From assembly GCA_016235455.1 (NCBI GenBank), contig JACRKZ010000082.1, positions 1 to 64,000 on the forward strand: a stretch of 64,000 nt of DNA, given 5' to 3'. This document shows positions 51,002 to 60,071 of this stretch, piece by piece (positions within the stretch are counted from its first letter, which is position 1; the number at the start of each line of letters is the position of its first letter). The DNA is from Armatimonadota bacterium. GTDB lineage: Bacteria; Armatimonadota; UBA10988. Both the position numbers and the translations under genes were made by a program. The notes under the pieces are model-generated. The model was given only the letters and a program-made list of their open reading frames with translations. It was not told the DNA's origin and ran no database searches.

Positions 51002-53635
51002 ATGCGGTACCTCATCTGCGTCGTATTGGCAACGTTTGTTCAGGTGGCCTGGGCGCAGCCGGCCGGCCCGGCGCGGGGCGCGATCACCTTGCGCTCGGCC
51101 AGCCCCGAGCTGGATGCCGGGTTCGCCTGGGCGAGGGCGCGTGCGCTAAGCCTGGTGCGCACGGGTCAGCAGCCGGACTACGTCCCCTGCTACTTCGCCG
51201 CCATGTCCGACCGCGAGTTCTGCGTGCGGGACACCGCGCACATGGCCGAAGGCGCGCATCTGCTGGGGCTGGATGCCGAGAACTGGTCGATGCTGCGCGC
51301 CTTCGCCTGGGGCGCCAACCGCCGCGTGAAGCAGGACCTGCATTGGCCGCGCTGGCACTACCCGTACACCGGCGGCGCGAGTGACGACCTGGGCAGTTGC
51401 CAGTGGCGCACGCTGCCGACCCCCTACGATATGGCCTGGCGGGCCTGGCAGCAGTACCTGTGGACCGGCGACCGCCGGTGGGTCGACGACCCGGAGATGG
51501 TGAGCTACCACACCAACCTGCACGGCGCCTTCACCGCCAATCAGAACTGGAACGACGACCCGGTGGCCGACGAGATGCAGCAGTTGGCCTCGTACTTCGA
51601 GTTCCCGGCGGCCGGCGAGCACTTCGTCAGCGCGGGCGACGCGGTCGGCTGCCAGTATCAGGCGCTGCTGGCCACCGCCGGCCTGATGGCCGCGCGCGGC
51701 GACGACAAGCAGGCTGGCGCCTACCGCCAGAAGGCCACCGAGTTGCGCGCCTGGTTCGAGACCAACTGGTTCGACCCGGCCACCGGTCACTACGTCCGCG
51801 GCGTCGACCGGTTCGGCGGCTTCCGCTCCGATTGGGGTCGCGAGAACAGCTACTTCATGCCGCTCACGCTGATCACCGACCAGGGTCCGCACACCGCGGC
51901 GTACCTGGACTTCATCGAGGCGAGCCTGATCCGCGACCCGCTGAACATCGAGGCCACGACCTACCTGCCCGAACTGTTCTACCAGCATGGCCGGACGGAG
52001 ACCGCCTGGAAGAGCCTGATGTCGGTCTACCGGACGCGCCATGGCTACCCGGAAGTGGCCTTCACCTGCGTGGGCAACACCATCGCCGGGCTGATGGGCG
52101 TCACGCCCGACGCACCGCGGCACGCGCTGGCCACGCTGGCGCAACTACCCGCGGAGCTGCCGTGGGTCGAGGCCGAGCAGGTGCCCGTCGGCGCGAACCA
52201 CATCGCGCTGCGCCATGACGGCAACCGCCGCAGCACGCTGCGCAACACCGCCGGCCCGGCGCTGACCTGGACCGCGCGCTTCCGGGGCAACTTCGCCAGC
52301 CTGAGCGTGGCCGGCCGCGCTCAGGCGGCCAAAGCCACCACGCACAACGGCTTCACCATCACCGCGGCCACGGTCACCGTGGCTCCGGGCCAGTCGGTGA
52401 CCGTCGAGGTGGTCGGCGGGCCCGGCGTGGAGTTGCCGGCGCCGCCTTCGCCGACCCTGACCGAGGGGCCGCGTCCGCCCGCGCCGACTCCCGGCAGCCA
52501 CTCGCTGACCGAGCTGACGCCCCGCTACGCGCGCTCGGCCACGGGCGAGCCGGTGCAGTCGGACAAGGGCCAGCCGCTGCACCTGGGTGCCCTGACCGCC
52601 GAGCACGGCTTGGTGGCGCGCGGCGTCTCGGCCATCCGCTTCGACCTGCACGGGCAGTACGCGCGCTTTGTCTGCGATGTGGGCTATGAGAACCCCGCCG
52701 AGGCCCGCGGCGCGGCGGAGTTTGTGATCCATGGCGGCACGCGCGCCGGCCGGCTGCTGTATGCCAGCGGGCCACTGGCCGGCAAGGCGCGGCTGGGCGT
52801 GCGGCACATCAGCCTGGATGTGAGCGCGTGCGACTACCTGATCCTGGGGGCCAAGGACGCCGGGGGTGGCGGTTTCGACGACCGCATCGTGTGGGGCAAC
52901 CCGCGCCTGCTGGCCAAGGGCGGCACCTTGGCCAGCAGGCCACCGGCGGCGCCGCAAGGGCTGAAGACCGCGCGGCTGGACCACAGCAGCGTCGACCTGG
53001 CCTGGCCGGCGGTGCCTGGCGCCGCTGGCTACGACATCTACCAGGGCGAACTGAGCGTCGGCAGCAGCACGCAGCCGAGCCTGCGCGTGGACGGCCTGTC
53101 GCCCAACCAGAAGTACACCTTCACGGTCAAGGCCTGGGATGCCGACGGCAACGTGTCGGTGGCCGGCGCGCCGCTGAGCGTAAGCACGCCGCTGCCGCCG
53201 GACCTGGTCTACCTGAGCGACCTGACCTGGGCCTCAGCAGTCGCCAGCTTCGGAACAACCCAGCGCGACCGCAGCATCGACTCTCACCCGCTGCGCCTGC
53301 GTGGCACGCTTCACGAGCGCGGGCTCGGTACGCACGCGACCAGCACCATCGTCTACGATCTGGCGGCGCTGGGCCGCGGGTACGACCGGTTCCAAGCCTC
53401 GGTTGGCATCGATGACGAGATCCGCGAGGCCGGCTCGGTGGTGTTCCAGGTGTTTGTCGACGGCGAGAAGCGGTACGACAGTGGGGTCGTCACATCAGCC
53501 ACGGCGGCGCAGGCGGTGAGCGTGGCGGTGCGTGGCGCAAAGGAACTGAAGCTGGTGGTCACCGACGGCGGCGACGGCATCTCGAGCGACCACGCCGACT
53601 GGGCCTCAGCACGGCTGACCAACGGCGGTGGCTAG
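51002..53635 (+). CDS. Secreted (alpha/alpha)6-barrel glycosidase with NPCBM-FN3-NPCBM tail
   Basis: Exported protein of 877 residues with signal YLICVVLATFVQVAWA. Residues ~30-400 are a six-hairpin catalytic barrel related to the GH63/GH78-like group (FCVRDTAHMAEGAHLLGL, NWNDDPVADEMQQL, WFETNWFDPATGHY). A linker rich in Pro leads to an NPCBM-type module (~495-640; GLVARGVSAIRFDLHG), a fibronectin type III domain (~655-730; GYDIYQGELSVG, YTFTVKAWDADGN) and a second NPCBM module (~735-876; LHERGLGTHATSTIVYDL). The ATG at 51002 has GAGGAG 11 bases upstream. The NPCBM modules suggest binding of terminal sugars such as galactose. Substrate not determinable by eye. The last 4 bases overlap the opposite-strand small gene. 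Confidence 0.78.
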   Translation: MRYLICVVLATFVQVAWAQPAGPARGAITLRSASPELDAGFAWARARALSLVRTGQQPDYVPCYFAAMSDREFCVRDTAHMAEGAHLLGLDAENWSMLRAFAWGANRRVKQDLHWPRWHYPYTGGASDDLGSCQWRTLPTPYDMAWRAWQQYLWTGDRRWVDDPEMVSYHTNLHGAFTANQNWNDDPVADEMQQLASYFEFPAAGEHFVSAGDAVGCQYQALLATAGLMAARGDDKQAGAYRQKATELRAWFETNWFDPATGHYVRGVDRFGGFRSDWGRENSYFMPLTLITDQGPHTAAYLDFIEASLIRDPLNIEATTYLPELFYQHGRTETAWKSLMSVYRTRHGYPEVAFTCVGNTIAGLMGVTPDAPRHALATLAQLPAELPWVEAEQVPVGANHIALRHDGNRRSTLRNTAGPALTWTARFRGNFASLSVAGRAQAAKATTHNGFTITAATVTVAPGQSVTVEVVGGPGVELPAPPSPTLTEGPRPPAPTPGSHSLTELTPRYARSATGEPVQSDKGQPLHLGALTAEHGLVARGVSAIRFDLHGQYARFVCDVGYENPAEARGAAEFVIHGGTRAGRLLYASGPLAGKARLGVRHISLDVSACDYLILGAKDAGGGGFDDRIVWGNPRLLAKGGTLASRPPAAPQGLKTARLDHSSVDLAWPAVPGAAGYDIYQGELSVGSSTQPSLRVDGLSPNQKYTFTVKAWDADGNVSVAGAPLSVSTPLPPDLVYLSDLTWASAVASFGTTQRDRSIDSHPLRLRGTLHERGLGTHATSTIVYDLAALGRGYDRFQASVGIDDEIREAGSVVFQVFVDGEKRYDSGVVTSATAAQAVSVAVRGAKELKLVVTDGGDGISSDHADWASARLTNGGG

Positions 53636-53808
53636 CCCGACTCCAGGTCCTTGGCCAGTTCCTCTGGGGACACCTCAACCAGCCGGCCATCGCGCCAGAC
53701 CAGGATCGGCTGGCCCATCACGATGTGCTCGCCGACGACGCGACGTCGGATCTCCGCGAACGCGGCAGTCCACAACGTCTCATCGGAGAGGCGCTCATCG
53801 GTACTCAT
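53632..53808 (-). CDS. 58-residue partner of zeta toxin, putative antitoxin
   Basis: Small acidic protein of 58 residues. The N-terminal half looks helical (SDETLWTAAFAEIRRRVVGEH), and the C-terminal half is a short beta/turn motif (QPILVWRDGRLVEVSPEELA). Small proteins ending in a W/Y-RDG-x(V)-x-(S/P)PEE pattern are, as I recall, common neighbours of zeta-type kinases, which supports the pairing. It begins 7 bases after the toxin stop and so follows rather than precedes the toxin. No strong ribosome site; expression probably depends on read-through translation. Not a DNA-binding fold as far as I can see. Confidence 0.6.
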   Translation of the reverse strand: MSTDERLSDETLWTAAFAEIRRRVVGEHIVMGQPILVWRDGRLVEVSPEELAKDLESG

Positions 53809-53815
53809 CGACGGG

Positions 53816-54406
53816 TCAAAGCCCGGCGGCGGCCAAGCTTTGCCGCCAGATGTCATCGTCGACAACCGTAGTCTCCGTTGCCGTGCCCGTGGCCACCAGT
53901 CGCACGGCGCTCGTATCTGTATTATCGTACATCCGCCACGTCGTGGCCAGAGGGCGGTAGAGACTGTGGAAGTTGGCCAGCCCGGTCTCATAGCGCCGCC
54001 GCACCACGTCGGGTGGCACATCGTGCCCGCCAGCGGCCACGCGCTGGCGTACGCGTTCCACGGCCAGTTCGGCGCTCGGTAGCCAGAGGAACACCAGATG
54101 CACGGCGTAGCCCGAGGCGGCCATGCGCCGCAGCCGGTGGGCGAAGTTCCGTGCCGACAGCGTCGTCTCGAGCGCGAAGCTGGCCCGTTGCGCCTCCAAC
54201 TCGTCAAGCCGCTCCAGCATGAGCCGGCCAGCGCGCAACGACACCTGGTCGGGTGAGAATCCCGACAGGCCCTGGGCGATGGTATCCGCGTTGACGAAGA
54301 TGCGGATGCCCAGCAACTCGACCACCAGCAGCGGCGCCGCTGTGGTCTTCCCGGCCCCATTGGGCCCCGCCAGCACCAGGACGATCGGCGCCTTGCCCTC
54401 GCTCAT
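53816..54406 (-). CDS. Zeta-toxin-family P-loop kinase
   Basis: Cytoplasmic ATP-binding protein of 196 residues. The Walker A motif is GPNGAGKTT (Lys20), followed by FVNADTIAQGLSGFSP and FALETTLSARNFAHRL, the usual order of zeta-type kinases, and a lid-like Arg-rich helix (DVPPDVVRRRYETGLANF). Classical zeta toxins phosphorylate UDP-N-acetylglucosamine and block wall synthesis; many chromosomal relatives have unknown substrates. The ATG at 54406 lies one base after the stop of the glycosidase gene, so translation is coupled to that secreted enzyme. The 58-residue gene follows 7 bases downstream. Confidence 0.83.
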   Translation of the reverse strand: MSEGKAPIVLVLAGPNGAGKTTAAPLLVVELLGIRIFVNADTIAQGLSGFSPDQVSLRAGRLMLERLDELEAQRASFALETTLSARNFAHRLRRMAASGYAVHLVFLWLPSAELAVERVRQRVAAGGHDVPPDVVRRRYETGLANFHSLYRPLATTWRMYDNTDTSAVRLVATGTATETTVVDDDIWRQSLAAAGL

Positions 54407-54407
54407 C

Positions 54408-56951
54408 TCACTGCCCCACGCGAAGCACGCGCGTCTCGCCCAGCGCCAGGTCGAACGACAGCGCCGGCCCTTGGCCGACCCGCGCGCCGGTCAAGGCGTC
54501 GAACACGGGGCCGGCCGCGGGCAGCGTCAGCGCCACGGTGCCGGCCTGCGCCGCATGGATCGCGGTGAATGGACCGTTGGCGTAGACCTGGCAGTCGGTA
54601 CGCGTGTAGAGATGCACCCCGGCGCGTGCCGCCGTCGCCCGAAGCAACTCGGAGCTGAGCGCGGGCGGCCCGACGAACACCGACAGACCGTCAGGTGTCT
54701 GCCGCGCGACGATCGCGGCGCTGCCGTCGGCATAGGTGGCCAGCGTCTCGGCCGGCGTGGCATCGGCCACCGCGTACAGCGGGCGAATGGCCCGGTCGGG
54801 GCCGAGAGCCTTGGTCAGTCCCCAGGCCGTGCCCGCGGGAGTGGGCGTGGCAATCGCCTTTCCCGGTGTCACGGCTAACAGTCTGAAGCCGGTTAGCTCG
54901 GCCATCGCCGTGGGTGAGACCTGCCAGCCGTCGTAGTAGCCCGGCGCCCAGCACCAGACGCGCGCCTTGCCACCCAAGGCGGTCTTGAGCTTGGCGCGCT
55001 GGGCTGCGTCGGTGACGTACGAACTGAGCAGGACCACCAGCTTGGCGTCGATACGGCCGGCGGCCAGGTCGTCCTGGAGGTACTGGCCATAGGGTGCCCC
55101 CATGCGCCCAAGCGCGGCGCGCGACTCGTAGATGGTGCCGCGACTGGCGGCTGGGGCGCCGTTGGCCAGGCGCGGCACGCTGGCTTCGTCCAAGACCGCG
55201 GCCACCTGCGGGCGGTACGGCGTCGGCTTGGTCATCAGGGCGGTGTCCAGCGCGGCGAAGGCGGTCATGTCGGCCCACAACTTGGGGTCGTTGAACCAGC
55301 CGGTGCTGCCCAGGTCCATCCACCAGGTGGCCAAGTTGCGCGTGGCCTCCTGGGCCACGTTGCGGCGCAGGAGTTGCTGCGTGTCCTCCAGCGTGTTGGC
55401 GCCTTCCTTGTCGCCGGGGAAGCCGGTCTCGCGCACCAGGTAGGTGCGGGTGTCGTCCTCGCACAGCCACATCTTGCCAGCCAGGGCAACGCTCTCGGCG
55501 GCGGTCATGACCGGGCCGCTGCCGCCAGCCTGGCGGTCGAAGTACGAGATCGGCGAGCAGAGCACGTCGATCTGCGGGCAGTCGAGCGCGCGGCGCAGCG
55601 CGTAGTGGCCCGAGATGGCCGGACCGTTGCCGATGGCGCCGAACTCGAAGATGTAGCCGTAGAAGAACACGGTCAGCTTGTTTGGCGCGGCGGCCTTGAT
55701 GGTGCGCGCCATGGCGCAGACCCAGTCGGCCATGGCCTGCTGCTGGAACGCACCGAACTCGACGATGCGCCGCTCGGCGACCGGGTCGCGCAGCAGCCCA
55801 GCGGGCGTGGCGCGGCGTTGCTCCGGCGTGGGCACGGTGGCCGTGTCGTCGCCCAGATAGCGCCGGAAGCCGGCCTGGTCGGCCGGGGCGTAGCCGTTGA
55901 GCGCATTGCCCCAGGTGTCCTCGTAGAACCACTCACCGGTGTTCTGGCCGGACGGATGGAAGCCGGCGATCTGGTCAGGGAAACGCTGCTCGAGGTGCCG
56001 GATGAGCGCGTCGAGGTTGCGGAGCGCCTCGGTCTGATAGAGCGGCGAGCAGGGCACGGCGTGGGGCGAATGGGTGCCGGCGTCCCACTTCATGGCCTCA
56101 TCGGGATGCGCGGCCAGCCACCATGCGGGCGCGTCGAGGCCGATGCGCGGGATGAGCAGCGCCTTGGGGTTGGCGGTGAGCACCATCTCGCAGATGCCGT
56201 CGACGCTGTCCCAGTTGGGCTGCTCGCCGGCCTCCTTGGGCCAGGGCAGGCCCATGGGGAAGGTCACGAAGTCGGCACCGGAGGCGCCGGCCAGGCGGAT
56301 CTGTCGGCTGAACAGGTCGCCAGGACCGCCCAGATAGACGAACATCGTGCCCGGCCGGTAGAAGGCGATGCGCACCTCGCGCTCGGGCTCGGCCTTGGCC
56401 CACAACTGCAGCCGGTAGCGGTGTCCCTTGACCAGCGCCAGATTGTGGGCATACAGATGCCAATCGGGCCAATTGCCGCCGGGCGGCGCGCTGAACTCCA
56501 TGCGCAGTCCGGCCGAGCCGTCGCGCCCGACACCGGGCTCCACGCCGCAGCGCGCCACGGTGTTCGTCGCATCGGTCGGCCAGGTGGCGAAATGCTTACC
56601 AAAGGCGGCCTGGCCATCCTCGAAGTCGGCGGCCAGCACCACGCGGCCGGCCTCCAGGTCTGTCACCTTCAAGTCGTCGATGACCACGCGGCCGCGCTGG
56701 TGGCCGAAGCGGAAGTGCATGGTGGCGATGCGCGGCTCGTCGCCCAGCGCGGTGAACACCTCGTCGATGGGTCCGCCCGCGGCGGGCAGCTTGACGGCGG
56801 ACGAGGCGGGCCCGCCATAGAACATGCGCGCGCGCTTGGGCTGGCCGTTGACCAACAGGCGCGGCGCGCCGGCCGTGGCGTCGACCTTGACGGTGAGCGC
56901 ACCAGCGAGCGAGCAGGCGGCAAGTAGGAGCACCAGGCTGGAACCGCGCAT
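54408..56951 (-). CDS. Secreted GH42-like glycosidase with N-terminal carbohydrate-binding domain
   Basis: Exported protein of 847 residues (signal SLVLLLAACSLAGA; GGAG before the ATG at 56951). Residues ~45-210 form a CBM-like sandwich (HFRFGHQRGRVVIDDLKV, HRYRLQLWAKAEPEREV). A TIM barrel follows (LLIPRIGLDAPAWWLAAHP, IAGFHPSGQNTGEWFYED with a Glu in the usual acid/base position, MWLCEDDTRTYL with a possible nucleophile Glu). A glutamine-amidotransferase-like domain (VVLLSSYVTDAAQRAKLK) and a small beta domain follow, the order seen in GH42 enzymes. It is followed after one base by the zeta-toxin gene, an odd partnership. Confidence 0.75.
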   Translation of the reverse strand: MRGSSLVLLLAACSLAGALTVKVDATAGAPRLLVNGQPKRARMFYGGPASSAVKLPAAGGPIDEVFTALGDEPRIATMHFRFGHQRGRVVIDDLKVTDLEAGRVVLAADFEDGQAAFGKHFATWPTDATNTVARCGVEPGVGRDGSAGLRMEFSAPPGGNWPDWHLYAHNLALVKGHRYRLQLWAKAEPEREVRIAFYRPGTMFVYLGGPGDLFSRQIRLAGASGADFVTFPMGLPWPKEAGEQPNWDSVDGICEMVLTANPKALLIPRIGLDAPAWWLAAHPDEAMKWDAGTHSPHAVPCSPLYQTEALRNLDALIRHLEQRFPDQIAGFHPSGQNTGEWFYEDTWGNALNGYAPADQAGFRRYLGDDTATVPTPEQRRATPAGLLRDPVAERRIVEFGAFQQQAMADWVCAMARTIKAAAPNKLTVFFYGYIFEFGAIGNGPAISGHYALRRALDCPQIDVLCSPISYFDRQAGGSGPVMTAAESVALAGKMWLCEDDTRTYLVRETGFPGDKEGANTLEDTQQLLRRNVAQEATRNLATWWMDLGSTGWFNDPKLWADMTAFAALDTALMTKPTPYRPQVAAVLDEASVPRLANGAPAASRGTIYESRAALGRMGAPYGQYLQDDLAAGRIDAKLVVLLSSYVTDAAQRAKLKTALGGKARVWCWAPGYYDGWQVSPTAMAELTGFRLLAVTPGKAIATPTPAGTAWGLTKALGPDRAIRPLYAVADATPAETLATYADGSAAIVARQTPDGLSVFVGPPALSSELLRATAARAGVHLYTRTDCQVYANGPFTAIHAAQAGTVALTLPAAGPVFDALTGARVGQGPALSFDLALGETRVLRVGQ

Positions 56952-57013
56952 CGCGTTTCTCCGTCGGAGCCCATTGGCGGCGGGGCGCCAAGCTCCTTCA
57001 TCGTCGCCCCAGG

Positions 57014-57463
57014 ATGCGCCCTATGAGCGCGGTACCCAGCTTCACGGTACGCAATGCGTGCCCCGCGAGACGCCCCCTGGTGAGCGGGCCGCTGCGCCTC
57101 ACCGCCGGCATGATCGTGGGCACCGTCCTCGCGGTCTGGCCGCTGTTCATCTGCCCTATGCCAGGCGATGACCGGGCGGACGACTTCTTCCCCGACATGC
57201 CCGACTGGCAGCAGGCCCTCCTGGCCCTGCTGCTGCTCGCGGTGGCGGTGCGCGTCACGGCGGCGGTGCTGCGCGGCTCGTGGTCGGCCAAGGGACCGCC
57301 GACTCCCGAGCCGCCGCTCAAGTGGCCGTGGATCCAAGTGGCCTGGCTACTGGTTGCGTTTGTAGCGGTCTTCTACTGTTTGGGCCTCGGCGTCGTGCTG
57401 CTGGCCGTGCTCTACCAGCTCCCGGCCCGGTTGTGGCAGAGCTTCCGGCCGGCTATCGGCTGA
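57014..57463 (+). CDS. Small membrane protein of unknown function
   Basis: Predicted protein of 149 residues with three membrane helices (LTAGMIVGTVLAVWPLFI, ALLALLLLAVAVRVTAAVL, VAWLLVAFVAVFYCLGLGVVL). The first loop is acidic (PGDDRADDFFPDMPDW) and the second Pro-rich. No family recognised. It may begin at the ATG at 57014 or at 57023; neither has a good ribosome site. Divergent from the GH42-like gene. Its last 11 bases overlap the convergent lipoprotein gene. Confidence 0.55.
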   Translation: MRPMSAVPSFTVRNACPARRPLVSGPLRLTAGMIVGTVLAVWPLFICPMPGDDRADDFFPDMPDWQQALLALLLLAVAVRVTAAVLRGSWSAKGPPTPEPPLKWPWIQVAWLLVAFVAVFYCLGLGVVLLAVLYQLPARLWQSFRPAIG

Positions 57464-58724
57464 CCGCATACGTCCGGCTCACCGCCAGCGTCGAGCCCGC
57501 GGTGACCGTCACCGTCTGGCTGGCCGGCGTGATGTAGCCGGTGGCGGCCGTGTACCTGATGGTGTGCGTGCCTGCCGCCAGGCTACCGACAACCGCGCCG
57601 CTGGCGTTGGCTGTGGTCGATGAGTCGATGGTCCACTTGGCCCCCGCCGCGATCGCCGCCGCTGGCACGAGCGTCACCTTGACCGAGCCGGCCGCCGCGT
57701 AAGTGGCCGTGGCGTTGGTGGTGCCGCCGGCGGTGATGGTCACGCTCAGGTTGGCGGGCGTCACGAAACCCGCGACCGTCGTGAAGTTCACGGTATGGGC
57801 ACCGATGGCGATGGCCGATACCGTCGTGGCACTCGGGTAGGTGGTGGCCACGCTGTCCAGCGACCATTTGGCGCCGGCATTCACCGCCGTCGCGGGCAGG
57901 ATTGTGATCTTCAGCGAGCCGGCCCGCACGTAGGTCACGGTCACACTGGTCGTCGCGCCAGGCACGACCGTCACCGTCTGGTTGGCGGGCGTGGCATAGC
58001 CGATGGCCGGCGCGAACCGCAACGTGTGCGCTCCGGCGCCGAGCCCGGTGATCGTGGCCCCGCTGCTGTAGGGCGTCGCCGCGGTGTCGAGCATCCACTT
58101 GGCGCCGCCGCCAATGGCCGCCGTCGGCCCCAGCGTGACCTTCAGGCCACCCACGGCCACGTAGGTGCCGGTCACCGCCAGCGTCTGGTTGGCGGTCACG
58201 GTGACCGTCTGGTCCGCCGGGGTCACATAGCCGGTGACCGGCGTGAATTTGACCACATGGGTGCCGACGGGCAGGCCGGTGACCGTCGCGCCGCTGGCGC
58301 GGGTAGTGGTGCTGGTGTCGAGCGTCCATTTGGCGCCCGCCGTCACTGCCGCGGCCGGCCCCAGCGTCACCTTCAGCGCGCCGACTCCCGCCACGTAGGT
58401 GCCGGTGACGGAAGTCGTCTGATTGGCCGTCACGGTGATGGTCTGTCTGGCCGGCGTGGTGTAGCCCAGCACGGGCTTGAACGCGATGGTGTGCGTGCCG
58501 GTGGCGATGTTACTGACCGCCATCCCGCTGGCGTTGCCTGTGGTGTTCGAGTCGAGCATCCAGGTGGCGCCCGCGGTCACCGCGGCGGTCGGCCCAAGGG
58601 TGACCTTTACCGACCCGACAGTCACCGCGCGGCCCGACCCGCCGCTGGCCGCGCCGTTGCCGCCGCAGCCCGCCAGGGCCAGCGCCGCGATGGTCAGCAC
58701 GCTCGTCGCGATCCGATGTCTCAT
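57453..58724 (-). CDS. Lipoprotein built of five PEGA-like repeats
   Basis: Surface lipoprotein of 423 residues: the lipobox LALAGC follows a typical signal, then a Gly/Ser-rich tether and five tandem repeats of about 77 residues. Each repeat reads roughly (S/A/G)(V/L)K(V/I)T, then GA(K/T)W-x-(L/I)D, G(A/T)H, GY/GF-x-TPA and T(V/I)TA, ending with TYA. This resembles PEGA domains, a beta-sandwich used for surface adhesion or presentation. The ATG at 58724 has GGAGG 8 bases upstream. Nothing enzymatic is visible. The repeats differ in sequence, so they are not recent copies. Confidence 0.75.
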   Translation of the reverse strand: MRHRIATSVLTIAALALAGCGGNGAASGGSGRAVTVGSVKVTLGPTAAVTAGATWMLDSNTTGNASGMAVSNIATGTHTIAFKPVLGYTTPARQTITVTANQTTSVTGTYVAGVGALKVTLGPAAAVTAGAKWTLDTSTTTRASGATVTGLPVGTHVVKFTPVTGYVTPADQTVTVTANQTLAVTGTYVAVGGLKVTLGPTAAIGGGAKWMLDTAATPYSSGATITGLGAGAHTLRFAPAIGYATPANQTVTVVPGATTSVTVTYVRAGSLKITILPATAVNAGAKWSLDSVATTYPSATTVSAIAIGAHTVNFTTVAGFVTPANLSVTITAGGTTNATATYAAAGSVKVTLVPAAAIAAGAKWTIDSSTTANASGAVVGSLAAGTHTIRYTAATGYITPASQTVTVTAGSTLAVSRTYAVSR

Positions 58725-58889
58725 TGCTCTGCCTCCACGCCTCTGCCGTTCTCTACAACGCACCGGCAGGGATCGATCTTCCGCACCGGCAGGAACGGCG
58801 GCCGCCGTATGCACTTTGGTCTTGTGACGGAGGTGTTGCGCGGCGCTGTTTCATCGCGGGTGGCCGAGGGAACGAGATCGCATAGGAGA

Positions 58890-58910
58890 CCCGCGCCGCC
58901 AGGGCGCGGG
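58890..58910 (+). promoter_or_regulatory. GC-rich hairpin in the rpsU leader
   Basis: CCCGCGCC pairs with GGCGCGGG around the loop GCCAG, about 30 bases before the rpsU start. There is no T-run, so it is more likely a leader structure than a terminator. Functional relevance is uncertain. Confidence 0.3.
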
Positions 58911-58941
58911 AAGAGCACGACCGGCGCAGAGATGAGGTGCC

Positions 58942-59145
58942 GTGGTGATACAGGTGAAGGTGCGACAGAACGAGACTCTGGAGGATGCGCTCAAGCGCTT
59001 CCGGCGCAAGGTGCGCAAGTCGGGGCTGATGCAGCAGTTGCGGCGACTCGGCCACTATGAGAAGCCGAGCGACGAACGTCGCCGCAAGGACCGACTCGCG
59101 CAGAAGCGCAGCCACCAGGTCACGACCGACGGCCGAGGGGCCTAG
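58942..59145 (+). CDS. rpsU: Small ribosomal subunit protein bS21
   Basis: Ribosomal protein of 67 residues. The family pattern is clear: VKVRQNETLEDALKRFRRKV, then HYEKPSDERRRKDRLAQKR. bS21 sits near the 3' end of 16S rRNA and affects initiation. Two adjacent GTG codons (58942 and 58945) could start it; GAGG lies 4 or 7 bases upstream respectively, slightly favouring the second. The TAG stop shares bases with the TAG of miaA on the other strand (overlap CTAG). Confidence 0.93.
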   Translation: MVIQVKVRQNETLEDALKRFRRKVRKSGLMQQLRRLGHYEKPSDERRRKDRLAQKRSHQVTTDGRGA

Positions 59146-60071
59146 CCCGCCCAGCTTTCGGCCACGCGAGCGGCGGTCGCGTCAGGCGTCAGGTGGTCGA
59201 CATCGAGCCACTCGATGCCGGGCATGGCCCGGTACCAGGTCATCTGTCGCTTGGCGAACCGCCGCGTATCCTGTTTGATGCCCGCCGTCGCTGACTCCAG
59301 ATCCGCTTCCCCCCGCACCACCGCCGCCAGCGCACGGTAGCCCAAGCCTTCGAAGGCCGGCTCGCCGCCGGTCAGACCGGACGCCAGCAAGGCTCGCACC
59401 TCATCGAGCCAGCCCTCGGCCAGCATCTGGTCCACACGCTGCTCGACTCGCGCATACAGCGCCGCGCGGTCGCGCCGCAGGCCCACCAGCCGGTAGTCGA
59501 ACGGCACCGGCCGCGTGCCTGACTGGCGGTGATGCTCACTCAACGGCATCCCGCTGACCTCGAACACCTCCAGCGCACGCACGACGCGCTTGGTATCGGC
59601 GGGCGCGATGCGCGCCGCGGTATCGGGGTCGACCTGGGCCAGCCGTTGATGCAGTGTAGGGCCACCGTGCTCCGCGGCTTCGGCCTCCAGTCGGGCGCGC
59701 ACCACGTCGTTGGCCGGCACGCTGGTCAGCGACCAGCCGGTGACGAGCGCCTTGACATACAGGCCCGTGCCCGCCACCACCACCGGTGTACGGCCGCGGC
59801 GGAGGATGTCCCAGGCGGTGGACTCGGCGGCGTGCACGAACTCGGCCACGCTGTAGGCCGCGCGTGGGTCGAGGAAGCCGACCAGATGGTGTGGGGCCAG
59901 AGCCTGCTCAGCGGGAGTCGGCGCCGCGCTGCCCACCGCCAGTCCGCGGTAGATCTGGCGCGAGTCAGCGCAGATGTACTCGGCCGAGAGCAGCGGCGCC
60001 AGCGCCACGGCGACCGCGGTCTTGCCGACGGCGGTGGGTCCCAGCAGGCAGAGGACTCGTGGTCGGCCCAT
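59142..60071 (-). CDS. miaA: tRNA dimethylallyltransferase
   Basis: Adds the dimethylallyl group to A37 of tRNAs reading UNN codons. The 309 residues include the P-loop LLGPTAVGKTAVAVAL, the catalytic Asp in ADSRQIYRGL, PHHLVGFLDP, the VVAGTGLYVKAL motif and the C-terminal AKRQMTWYRAMPGIEWLD. The start overlaps the pyrE stop as TGATG. Last gene of the small membrane protein-pyrE-miaA unit. Confidence 0.97.
   Translation of the reverse strand: MGRPRVLCLLGPTAVGKTAVAVALAPLLSAEYICADSRQIYRGLAVGSAAPTPAEQALAPHHLVGFLDPRAAYSVAEFVHAAESTAWDILRRGRTPVVVAGTGLYVKALVTGWSLTSVPANDVVRARLEAEAAEHGGPTLHQRLAQVDPDTAARIAPADTKRVVRALEVFEVSGMPLSEHHRQSGTRPVPFDYRLVGLRRDRAALYARVEQRVDQMLAEGWLDEVRALLASGLTGGEPAFEGLGYRALAAVVRGEADLESATAGIKQDTRRFAKRQMTWYRAMPGIEWLDVDHLTPDATAARVAESWAG

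Noticed and set aside
58890..58910. Hairpin before rpsU as an intrinsic terminator
   Set aside because: No T-run follows on either strand. Kept only as a low-confidence leader structure.
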